In this document: in pieces, positions 23,477 through 30,839 of the stretch
How the letters are laid out: each line of letters opens with the position of its first letter
Position numbering within the stretch: the first letter of the stretch is position 1
NCBI RefSeq assembly: GCF_001050015.1
Contig: NZ_CVTB01000278.1
Coordinates: forward strand, 1 to 31,496
DNA from: Mycolicibacterium malmesburyense
GTDB lineage: Bacteria > Actinomycetota > Actinomycetes > Mycobacteriales > Mycobacteriaceae
Reading direction: 5' to 3'
Length of the DNA: 31,496 nt
The notes under the pieces: model-generated
Seen by the model: the letters and a program-made list of their open reading frames with translations, nothing else
Database searches by the model: none
What the model was told of the DNA's origin: nothing
Made by a program: the position numbers and the translations under genes

Positions 23477-23911
23477 ATGAGCACGTTGGCATTGCGGACT
23501 CGTCCCGCGTGGGATCTGGACCGGTGGGTACGCGACTTCTTCGGCCCCGCGACCGCCGAGAGCTGGGCCGCTGGGGCGTTCACCCCCGCCGCGGAGATCG
23601 TCAGGGACGGCGATGACGCGCTCGTCCGCGTCGAGCTTCCCGGCCTCGACGCCGAGAAAGATGTGAACGTCGAGGTCGACCGCGGCTACCTCGTCATCCA
23701 CGGTGAGCGTCGGGACGAGCGGTCGGAAGACGACAATGGTCGCACGCTGCGCGAGGTGCGTTACGGGTCGTTCCGTCGATCGTTCAGACTCCCCGAGCAC
23801 GTCACCGGCCAGGACATCACGGCCGAGTACGACGCGGGGGTGTTGACGGTGCGGATCGCCAACGCCCACAAGGGCCCCGAGACGCAGCGCATCGCGATCG
23901 AAGCCAAGTAA
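23477..23911 (+). CDS. hsp: Hsp20/alpha-crystallin small heat-shock protein (Acr2/Hsp type)
   Basis: A 144-residue small heat-shock chaperone that holds unfolding proteins in oligomers. The alpha-crystallin domain spans about residues 35-135: FTPAAEIVRDGDDALVRVELPG, then DVNVEVDRGYLVIHGERR, YGSFRRSFRLPEHV and the signature AEYDAGVLTVRI. The C-terminal I-x-I motif (RIAIEAK) is present. The ATG at 23477 has GAGGAGG upstream. The gene is divergent from nirB and convergent with the small membrane-protein gene. It corresponds to Rv0251c by order, and HAIR/ECF signals upstream indicate heat and envelope-stress control. Confidence 0.93.
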   Translation: MSTLALRTRPAWDLDRWVRDFFGPATAESWAAGAFTPAAEIVRDGDDALVRVELPGLDAEKDVNVEVDRGYLVIHGERRDERSEDDNGRTLREVRYGSFRRSFRLPEHVTGQDITAEYDAGVLTVRIANAHKGPETQRIAIEAK

Positions 23912-23924
23912 GCAATCCGACACC

Positions 23925-23955
23925 GAGCCGGTGGACCGTCGAGGTCCACCGGCTT
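23925..23955. terminator. Bidirectional terminator between hsp20 and the convergent gene
   Basis: AGCCGGTGGACC and its complement form a perfect 12-bp stem (23926-23954) with the 5-nt loop GTCGA, extended by a G-U pair. It sits between two convergent stop codons (23911 and 23965). There is no long T-run on either side, but the stem is strong and central. Confidence 0.75.
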
Positions 23956-23962
23956 CGTCGTC

Positions 23963-24247
23963 TCAACCCTCGGTCGGCGTCGGGGTGTCCGGCGGGAGCT
24001 CCGGTGCCCCGACCTCCGTCGTCTCCACGCTGGGCATGGTGTAGCTCGGGGTCGTCGTGGTCGTCGTGGTGGTGTAGGTCAGCGGGACCGACGTCGCCGC
24101 CGGGGGCGGCACGGTGGCGGGGACTCTGGCGGCATCGGAAGTGCGCACCACCGCGTAGATGAGGATCGCCACCAGCACGGCCGCGACCACACCGGCGGCC
24201 ATCATCAGCGACTGGTCGTCCTGCCAGTTCAGGTCGTCGTCGGACAT
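23963..24247 (-). CDS. Small membrane-anchored protein with Thr/Pro-rich tail (Rv0250c-like)
   Basis: A 94-residue protein. An acidic cytoplasmic start (MSDDDLNWQDDQSLM) precedes one transmembrane helix (about residues 15-35, MAAGVVAAVLVAILIYAVV). The outside tail is rich in Pro and Thr, including a run of eight threonines (TYTTTTTTTTPSY) and ending DTPTPTEG. The tail could be glycosylated or span the cell wall. Order and size match M. tuberculosis Rv0250c, whose function is unknown. The start ATG 24247 is 8 nt after the stop of the PEP-mutase-family gene, so the two are likely co-transcribed. Confidence 0.8.
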   Translation of the reverse strand: MSDDDLNWQDDQSLMMAAGVVAAVLVAILIYAVVRTSDAARVPATVPPPAATSVPLTYTTTTTTTTPSYTMPSVETTEVGAPELPPDTPTPTEG

Positions 24248-24255
24248 GTCACGCC

Positions 24256-25014
24256 CTACACCCAGCGCTGCAGCATTTCCTTGGCCTGTGCCGACAGCGC
24301 GCGCTGCAGGAACGGCCCGAAACTGACCCGCGCCACGCCGAGCGGCCCGAACGACGCGGGGTCGTCCTGGTCGGGCAGCCCGATCGCGTTCACCGGAAGC
24401 GGTAGCTCGGATGTCAAACGGCGCAACGTATCCGGATCATGCCGGCCGACGGGATAAAGCACGTCGGCGCCCGCACCCGCGGCTTCGGTCAGCCGGGCGA
24501 TGGCCCGGTCCGCCCGATCGGACTCCTCGCCGTCCTGACGGAGGAACAGGTCGGTGCGCGCGTTGATGACCACGTGCACCCCGGTCGCATCGGCGGCTTG
24601 TCGCAGCGCGCCGACGAGCTCCGCGTGCTCGGTCGACGAGCGCAACCGGCCGCCCTCGCTGTGCACGGTGTCCTCGAGGTTGAACCCGACGCCGCCCGCC
24701 TCGAGCAGGCCCTCGATCAGGCGCGCAGGCTCCTGGGCGTAACCGGATTCCAGGTCCACCGAGATCGGCACGTCGACCGCCGCGGTGATCTGCTTGACGC
24801 GGGTGACCACGTCCTCGAACGACATGCCCTCCTGATCGGGCTTGCCCACCGAATCGGCCAGAGGATGGCTGCCGACGGTGAGCGCAGCAAATCCCTCGTC
24901 GACCGCGAGTCGGGCCGACCACGCGTCCCAGACGGTCGGCAGGATCACCGGGTTGCCGGGTTGGTGCAGTGCCAGCAGGGCGTCGGCCCGCTCTTTGAGG
25001 ACCTGGTCGGGCAT
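24256..25014 (-). CDS. Isocitrate lyase/PEP mutase family protein
   Basis: A 252-residue TIM-barrel enzyme of the PEP mutase/isocitrate lyase superfamily. Visible family elements are NPVILPTVWDAWSARLAVDEGF, LTVGSHPLADSVG, the metal-site strand ISVDLESGY, GVGFNLEDTVH and VINARTDLFL. The K-[KR]-C-G-H motif of true isocitrate lyases is absent, so it is one of the actinobacterial members of unknown substrate; carboxy-P-C or C-C lyase chemistry is possible. ATG 25014 is chosen because AAGGAG lies just upstream (AAAGGAGAAGGCCCG); the frame is open to 25059. It is divergent from the sdh leader gene across a region with two dyads. Confidence 0.88.
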   Translation of the reverse strand: MPDQVLKERADALLALHQPGNPVILPTVWDAWSARLAVDEGFAALTVGSHPLADSVGKPDQEGMSFEDVVTRVKQITAAVDVPISVDLESGYAQEPARLIEGLLEAGGVGFNLEDTVHSEGGRLRSSTEHAELVGALRQAADATGVHVVINARTDLFLRQDGEESDRADRAIARLTEAAGAGADVLYPVGRHDPDTLRRLTSELPLPVNAIGLPDQDDPASFGPLGVARVSFGPFLQRALSAQAKEMLQRWV

Positions 25015-25037
25015 CGGGCCTTCTCCTTTTGATTTGA

Positions 25038-25107
25038 CGTGATCTGTTTCACGGTGCACTGCATGATGTAGCTAGCATCGGGTGTCGTACTGTGATGCCT
25101 GACACCC
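25038..25107. promoter_or_regulatory. CRP-like palindrome and second inverted repeat upstream of the sdh operon
   Basis: CGTGA-n6-TCACG at 25038-25053 is a perfect palindrome with the geometry of CRP/FNR sites (TGTGA-n6-TCACA). GGGTGTC (25080-25086) and GACACCC (25101-25107) form a second perfect dyad with a 14-nt spacer; a TGTGATG half-site lies between its arms. Both are in the divergent intergenic region shared by the PEP-mutase-family gene and the sdh leader gene. Control of the mycobacterial sdh1 operon by cAMP-receptor proteins is the natural hypothesis. AAGGAGG (25115-25121) follows as ribosome site. Confidence 0.5.
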
Positions 25108-25126
25108 TTCAGCCCAAGGAGGTCAA

Positions 25127-25420
25127 TTGTCCAGCACTACCGAACTTGCCGAGCTGCACGAGCTAATCGGAAGGCTCCGGCGGTGCGTGACATCGGTGGC
25201 GTCGAGGTACGGGGACTCCCCGGCGACGCGTCGGATCGTCAACGACGCCGAACGGCTCCTCAACGACATCGACCGTCTCGACATTGACGCCGAAGAGCTG
25301 GAGCTGGCCCGAGGCGTGGTACACCAACCCGTCGGAGACCGCATTCCGATCCCGGACACCCAGTACGACACCGATTTCTGGCGCGGTGTCGACGACGAAG
25401 GGCTCGGCGGCGTCCGCTGA
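25127..25420 (+). CDS. Small conserved protein leading the sdh operon
   Basis: A 97-residue soluble protein starting at TTG 25127, decided by a full AAGGAGG 5 nt upstream. The first 70 residues are helical and charged (STTELAELHELIGRLRRCV, then RRIVNDAERLLNDIDRLDIDAEELEL). The C-terminus is PVGDRIPIPDTQYDTDFWRGVDDEG. No known catalytic motif or membrane segment is seen. It lies 45 nt upstream of the membrane-anchor gene, so it is probably co-expressed with the succinate dehydrogenase. It may be an assembly or regulatory factor, which is inference from position only. Confidence 0.8.
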   Translation: MSSTTELAELHELIGRLRRCVTSVASRYGDSPATRRIVNDAERLLNDIDRLDIDAEELELARGVVHQPVGDRIPIPDTQYDTDFWRGVDDEGLGGVR

Positions 25421-25465
25421 CGCTGTCCTTCGAGTACCGGGACAACTCAACACCGAAAGGCAACA

Positions 25466-26305
25466 GTGAGCGCACCCACCGCCGACCGCAAGGCGACCGG
25501 CGTCTTTTCGCCGAGCCGTGCCGAGATTCCGCAACGCACCCTGCGCACCGACCGGTGGTGGCAGTCACCGCTGATCGTGAACCTGGGCTTCGCGGCGTTC
25601 ATCATCTACGCGACGGTGCGCGCGTTCCTGCAGAACAACTACTGGGTCGCGGAGTACCACTACCTGACGCCGTTCTACTCGCCGTGCTTCGTCAAGTGGA
25701 ACGCGGCGACGCAGAGCGGATGCATCCCGGAGGCCAGTCATTTCGGGCAGTTCCTGCCCGATGTGTGGTGGCTGCCCTACGCGGCGGTGTCGTTGCCCTT
25801 CCTGCTGCTGTTCCGGCTCACCTGCTACTACTACCGCGGCGCCTATTACCGCTCGGTGTGGCAGTCGCCGACGGCGTGTGCGGTGCCAGAGCCCAGGGCG
25901 AACTACACGGGCGAGACGCGGCTGCCGCTGGTGATCCAGAACACGCACCGCTACTTCTTCTACATCGCGGTGCTCATCTCGCTCGTCAACACCTACGACG
26001 CGATCGCGGCGTTCCGCTCGCCGTCCGGTTTCGGATTCGGTTTGGGCAACGTGATTCTCGTCGTCAACGTGCTGTTGCTGTGGACGTATACGGTGTCGTG
26101 CCATTCCTGCCGTCACGTCGTGGGCGGCCGACTCAAGCACTTCTCGAAACATCCTGTCCGGTACTGGATGTGGACGCAGGTGAGCAGGCTGAACACCCGG
26201 CACAAGACCTACGCCTGGATCACGCTCGGCACGCTCATGCTGACCGACTTCTACATCATGCTGGTGGCCAGCGGGACCATCTCTGACCTGAGATTCATTG
26301 GCTGA
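25466..26305 (+). CDS. sdhC: Succinate dehydrogenase (Sdh1-type) membrane anchor subunit
   Basis: A 279-residue integral membrane subunit with about five hydrophobic helices (34-55, 101-120, 160-182, 192-210, 248-268). It carries C74 and C86 in the first loop, H161 (QNTHRYFFY) and the dense metal-binding cluster C212-H213-S-C215-R-H217 (SCHSCRHVVGG). The homologous M. smegmatis Sdh1 was reported to hold a membrane-embedded Rieske-type cluster, and this motif is the probable site; I recall this and cannot check it here. The start is GTG 25466 with AAAGG 5 nt upstream. It transfers electrons from SdhB to menaquinone. Order matches Rv0249c. Confidence 0.9.
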   Translation: MSAPTADRKATGVFSPSRAEIPQRTLRTDRWWQSPLIVNLGFAAFIIYATVRAFLQNNYWVAEYHYLTPFYSPCFVKWNAATQSGCIPEASHFGQFLPDVWWLPYAAVSLPFLLLFRLTCYYYRGAYYRSVWQSPTACAVPEPRANYTGETRLPLVIQNTHRYFFYIAVLISLVNTYDAIAAFRSPSGFGFGLGNVILVVNVLLLWTYTVSCHSCRHVVGGRLKHFSKHPVRYWMWTQVSRLNTRHKTYAWITLGTLMLTDFYIMLVASGTISDLRFIG

Positions 26306-26338
26306 CACCCTAATTCGATCGGTAGTGAGGTTTATTCA

Positions 26339-28321
26339 ATGGCGGAATCTGATGCTCTTCGCGCAAGCGGCTCATCGGAGTCTGATGCTCTTCGCGCAAG
26401 CGGCTCATCGGGGATCGAGCGGCACTCCTACGACGTCGTCGTGATCGGCGCAGGCGGCGCGGGTCTGCGTGCGGTCATCGAAGCGCGCGAGCGGGGCCTG
26501 AAGGTCGCGGTGATCACGAAGTCGTTGTTCGGCAAGGCGCACACGGTGATGGCCGAGGGCGGCTGCGCCGCAGCGATGGGCAACGCGAACCCGAAGGACA
26601 ATTGGCAGGTCCACTTCAAGGACACCATGCGCGGCGGGAAGTTCCTCAACAACTGGCGCATGGCCGAGTTGCACGCCAAGGAAGCCCCGGACCGGGTGTG
26701 GGAGCTGGAGACCTACGGCGCGCTGTTCGACCGCACCAAGGACGGGCGGATCAGCCAGCGCAACTTCGGCGGCCACACCTATCCGCGGCTGGCCCACGTC
26801 GGTGACCGCACCGGCCTGGAGATCATCCGGACCCTGCAGCAGAAGATCGTCTCCCTGCAGCAGGAGGACAAAGAGGAGTTCGGCGACTACGAGGCCCGCA
26901 TCCGGGTCTTCCACGAGTGCACGGTCACCGACCTGATCAAGGACGGCGATCGGATCGCCGGCGCGTTCGGCTACTACCGCGAGGGCGGCAACTTCGTCCT
27001 GTTCGAGACGCCCGCGGTGGTGCTCGCCACCGGCGGCATCGGCAAGTCGTACAAGGTGACGTCGAACTCCTGGGAGTACACCGGCGACGGCCACGCACTG
27101 GCGTTGCGCGCGGGGGCGACGCTGATCAACATGGAGTTCGTCCAGTTCCACCCGACCGGCATGGTCTGGCCGCCGAGCGTCAAGGGCATCCTGGTCACCG
27201 AGGGTGTGCGGGGCGACGGCGGAGTGCTGAAGAACTCCGATGGCAAGCGCTTCATGTTCGACTACATCCCCGCGGTGTTCAAGGGTCAGTACGCCGAGAG
27301 CATCGAGGAAGCCGACCAGTGGCTCAAGGACAACGACTCCGCGCGCCGCACGCCGGACCTGTTGCCGCGCGACGAGGTGGCGCGCGCGATCAACTCCGAG
27401 GTGAAGGCCGAGCGCGGCACCCCGCACGGCGGCGTCTACCTCGACATCGCCTCGCGGCTGCCCGCCGAGGAGATCAAGCGGCGGCTGCCGTCGATGTACC
27501 ACCAGTTCATGGAGCTCGCCGAGGTCGACATCACCAAGGAGCCCATGGAAGTGGGGCCGACGTGCCACTACGTCATGGGCGGCATCGAGGTCGACCCGGA
27601 CACGGGTGCGGCCAAGACGCCCGGGCTGTTCGCCGCGGGTGAGTGCTCCGGCGGCATGCACGGCTCGAACCGGCTGGGCGGCAACTCGCTGTCGGACCTG
27701 CTGGTGTTCGGCAGGCGCGCCGGGATGGGCGCGGCCGACTACGTGCGTGCGCTGGGTGACCGGCCGAAGGTGTCCGACGCGGCGGTCGACGAGTCGACCA
27801 AGCTGGCGCTGCATCCGTTCGAGGGCCCGTCCAACGGCGATGCGGCCGAGAACCCGTACACCCTGCAGCTGGATCTGCAGGACACGATGAACAGCCTGGT
27901 CGGCATCATCCGCAAGGCCGACGAGGTCTCCGAGGCCATCGAAAAGCTCAAGGATCTGCGCGAGCGGTACAAGAAGGTCCGCGTCGAGGGCGGACGGCAC
28001 TTCAACCCGGGCTGGCACCTCGCGCTCGACCTGCGCAACATGATCCTGGTCAGCGAGTGCATCGCCATGGCCGCGCTCGAGCGCACCGAGAGCCGCGGCG
28101 GACACACCCGCGACGACTATCCGTCGATGGACTCCAAGTGGCGCAGGACGCTGCTGGTGTGCCGGGCCGAAGGTGAGACCGTGGTCCCCGACATCAACAT
28201 CACCCGCCAGGACCAGGTGCCGATGCGCGACGACCTGCTGGAGCTGATCGACATCGAAGAGTTGGAGAAGTACTTCACCCCCGAAGAACTCGCCAACCAC
28301 ACGTCTAGGAGAGACGCATGA
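26339..28321 (+). CDS. sdhA: Succinate dehydrogenase flavoprotein subunit SdhA (Sdh1)
   Basis: A 660-residue flavoprotein. The FAD fold GAGGAG lies at 37-42 (YDVVVIGAGGAGLRAV). H68 in KAHTVMAEGG is the expected covalent flavin histidine. QFHPTG, TEGVRGDGG, GPTCHYVMGGIEVD and SGGMHGSNRLGGNSLSD follow in the normal order, covering the active site. It oxidises succinate to fumarate. The first 25 residues are an unusual extension made of two copies of ESDALRASGSS, encoded by a tandem DNA repeat, and have no counterpart in typical SdhA. GAGG 8 nt upstream supports ATG 26339. It overlaps sdhB by ATGA. Order matches Rv0248c. Confidence 0.95.
   Translation: MAESDALRASGSSESDALRASGSSGIERHSYDVVVIGAGGAGLRAVIEARERGLKVAVITKSLFGKAHTVMAEGGCAAAMGNANPKDNWQVHFKDTMRGGKFLNNWRMAELHAKEAPDRVWELETYGALFDRTKDGRISQRNFGGHTYPRLAHVGDRTGLEIIRTLQQKIVSLQQEDKEEFGDYEARIRVFHECTVTDLIKDGDRIAGAFGYYREGGNFVLFETPAVVLATGGIGKSYKVTSNSWEYTGDGHALALRAGATLINMEFVQFHPTGMVWPPSVKGILVTEGVRGDGGVLKNSDGKRFMFDYIPAVFKGQYAESIEEADQWLKDNDSARRTPDLLPRDEVARAINSEVKAERGTPHGGVYLDIASRLPAEEIKRRLPSMYHQFMELAEVDITKEPMEVGPTCHYVMGGIEVDPDTGAAKTPGLFAAGECSGGMHGSNRLGGNSLSDLLVFGRRAGMGAADYVRALGDRPKVSDAAVDESTKLALHPFEGPSNGDAAENPYTLQLDLQDTMNSLVGIIRKADEVSEAIEKLKDLRERYKKVRVEGGRHFNPGWHLALDLRNMILVSECIAMAALERTESRGGHTRDDYPSMDSKWRRTLLVCRAEGETVVPDINITRQDQVPMRDDLLELIDIEELEKYFTPEELANHTSRRDA
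26348..26413 (+). repeat. 33-bp tandem duplication in the sdhA 5' end
   Basis: Two adjacent 33-bp copies (26348-26380 and 26381-26413) differ at only one base. They keep the reading frame and encode SDALRASGSSE and SDALRASGSSG. The unit begins TCTGATGCTCTTCGCGCAAG. Near-identity between the copies indicates a recent duplication or conversion. The unit has weak GATG/CATC end symmetry, so it could be a dispersed repeat captured by the gene. Confidence 0.9.
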
Positions 28322-29070
28322 GCTACCAGGCAAAGATGCGAGTGTGGCGCGGCGACGACAACGACGGCGCGCTGCAGGACTATTCGGTCGAGGTCAACGA
28401 GGGCGAGGTCGTCCTCGACATCATCCACCGGCTGCAGCAGACCCAGACCGGCGATCTGGCCGTGCGCTGGAACTGCAAGGCGGGCAAGTGCGGTTCCTGC
28501 TCGGCGGAGATCAACGGCAGGCCCCGGCTGCTGTGCATGACGCGGATGTCGACCTTCGCCGAGAACGAGGTCATCACCGTCACCCCGCTGCGCACGTTCC
28601 CGGTGATCCGCGATCTGGTCACCGACGTGTCGTTCAACTATCAGAAGGCCAGGGAGATCCCGGCGTTCACGCCGCCGAAAGACCTGCAGCCCGGCGAGTA
28701 CCGGATGGCGCAGGAAGACGTCAACCGGTCACAGGAGTTCCGCAAGTGCATCGAGTGCTTCCTGTGCCAGAACGTCTGCCACGTGATCCGCGATCACGAG
28801 GAGAACAAGGAGGCGTTCGCCGGCCCGCGGTACCTGATGCGTCAGGCCGAGCTGGACATGCATCCGCTCGACGTGCACGAGCGGCGCGCCGAAGACGCGC
28901 AGGAAGTGCACGGACTCGGCTACTGCAACATCACCAAGTGCTGCACCGAGGTCTGCCCCGAACACATCAAGATCACCGACAATGCGCTGATCCCGATGAA
29001 GGAACGGGCGGCCGACCGGAAGTACGACCCGGTGGTGTGGCTCGGCGACAAACTCTTCAGGCGACGGTAG
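28318..29070 (+). CDS. sdhB: Succinate dehydrogenase iron-sulfur subunit SdhB (Sdh1)
   Basis: A 250-residue iron-sulfur subunit. [2Fe-2S] ligands are C53, C58, C61 and C73 (CKAGKCGSC...LLC). The C-terminal domain has C144/C147/C150/C154 (CIECFLCQNVC) and C203/C208/C209/C213 (CNITKCCTEVCP), serving the [4Fe-4S] and third clusters. It passes electrons from FAD in SdhA to the membrane anchor. The ATG overlaps the sdhA stop. The last codons (RRR-stop) are themselves part of a 35-bp tandem repeat running downstream. Order matches Rv0247c. Confidence 0.95.
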   Translation: MSYQAKMRVWRGDDNDGALQDYSVEVNEGEVVLDIIHRLQQTQTGDLAVRWNCKAGKCGSCSAEINGRPRLLCMTRMSTFAENEVITVTPLRTFPVIRDLVTDVSFNYQKAREIPAFTPPKDLQPGEYRMAQEDVNRSQEFRKCIECFLCQNVCHVIRDHEENKEAFAGPRYLMRQAELDMHPLDVHERRAEDAQEVHGLGYCNITKCCTEVCPEHIKITDNALIPMKERAADRKYDPVVWLGDKLFRRR

Positions 29071-29149
29071 GAGCCGGAAAAGACAGCTGGAGCCGGCGAC
29101 GGTAGGAGCCGGAAAGGACAGCTTGAGCCGGCGACGGTAGGAGCCGGAA
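29061..29149 (+). repeat. 35-bp tandem repeat spanning the sdhB stop codon
   Basis: Units begin GCGACGGTAGGAGCCGGAA at 29061, 29096 and 29131, giving a strict 35-bp period and about 2.5 copies; the full units differ at two positions. The first unit contains the last codons and TAG stop of sdhB, so each later copy carries a displaced copy of that gene end. The form recalls mycobacterial interspersed/variable-number repeats (MIRU-like), and copy number may vary between strains. Confidence 0.85.
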
Positions 29150-29155
29150 CCTCAC

Positions 29156-29200
29156 TAACGGGTTGATCGCACGCACCAGGTGCGTGCGATCAAACCGTTA
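29156..29200 (+). terminator. 21-bp stem hairpin downstream of sdhB
   Basis: The arms (29156-29176 and 29180-29200) pair at 20 of 21 positions around the loop CAG, with one internal G-A mismatch. The left arm core is TTGATCGCACGCAC. It follows the tandem repeat and ends the sdh transcription unit; no U-tract follows. Such a long stem is more than a terminator needs and would also protect the mRNA 3' end. Confidence 0.65.
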
Positions 29201-29225
29201 AGGCTTTCCGCCGACGCACACAAAT

Positions 29226-29253
29226 CCACGGATACGTGGGTACCCTGCGGGTA
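29226..29253 (+). promoter_or_regulatory. Paired dyads upstream of the 53-aa gene
   Basis: CCACG-GATA-CGTGG (29226-29239) and TACCC-TGC-GGGTA (29241-29253) are two perfect inverted repeats, back to back, 30 nt before the start codon at 29283. Their packing looks like a regulatory site for the small downstream gene. No binding protein can be named. Confidence 0.4.
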
Positions 29254-29282
29254 GCGGCCAATCAACGACGAAAGGTTGCATC

Positions 29283-29444
29283 GTGGCACTTCGACACCCG
29301 CATAGCATCAACGACATTCGCACCGCGATCCGCGAGCTCAGCACCCGCGCGGTTCTCGCCCGCAAGGAAGGCCGAGTCGCCGACGCCGACGAGCTGGAGC
29401 GACGGGTGGCCGGCTACCGCGAGGAGCTCAGCGCGCGGCCCTGA
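29283..29444 (+). CDS. 53-aa charged helical protein
   Basis: A 54-codon frame from GTG 29283, with AAAGG (29271-29275) 7 nt upstream. It encodes a highly charged, probably all-helical protein: MALRHPHSINDIRTAIRELS, then TRAVLARKEGRVADADELERR, VAGYREELSARP. Alternating Arg/Glu with heptad-like Leu/Val spacing suggests a short coiled coil. No signal or membrane segment is present. GC-rich third positions and a good ribosome site support coding. I do not recognise the family. Confidence 0.65.
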   Translation: MALRHPHSINDIRTAIRELSTRAVLARKEGRVADADELERRVAGYREELSARP

Positions 29445-29498
29445 CCGTGGCCATTTGGGTGCGCTTCCGCTCGCTGGGCGACCGGTTGCGCACCGGGA

Positions 29499-30838
<1,340 letters not shown>

Positions 30839-30839
30839 C

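Noticed and set aside
25080..25107. Riboswitch or attenuator upstream of the sdh operon
   Set aside because: Only one 7-bp dyad with a 14-nt spacer, no alternative pairing and no terminator structure; an operator is simpler.
26348..26413. CRISPR-like repeat
   Set aside because: Only two directly adjacent copies with no spacers and in-frame coding; it is a tandem duplication.
26405..28333. 642-codon open frame on the minus strand opposite sdhA
   Set aside because: It is antisense to a textbook SdhA with all motifs. Its translation is Arg/Val/Leu/Gly/His-rich without recognisable domains, as expected from GC-rich shadow frames.
29061..29149. CRISPR array
   Set aside because: The repeats are contiguous, with no unique spacers and no cas genes nearby.
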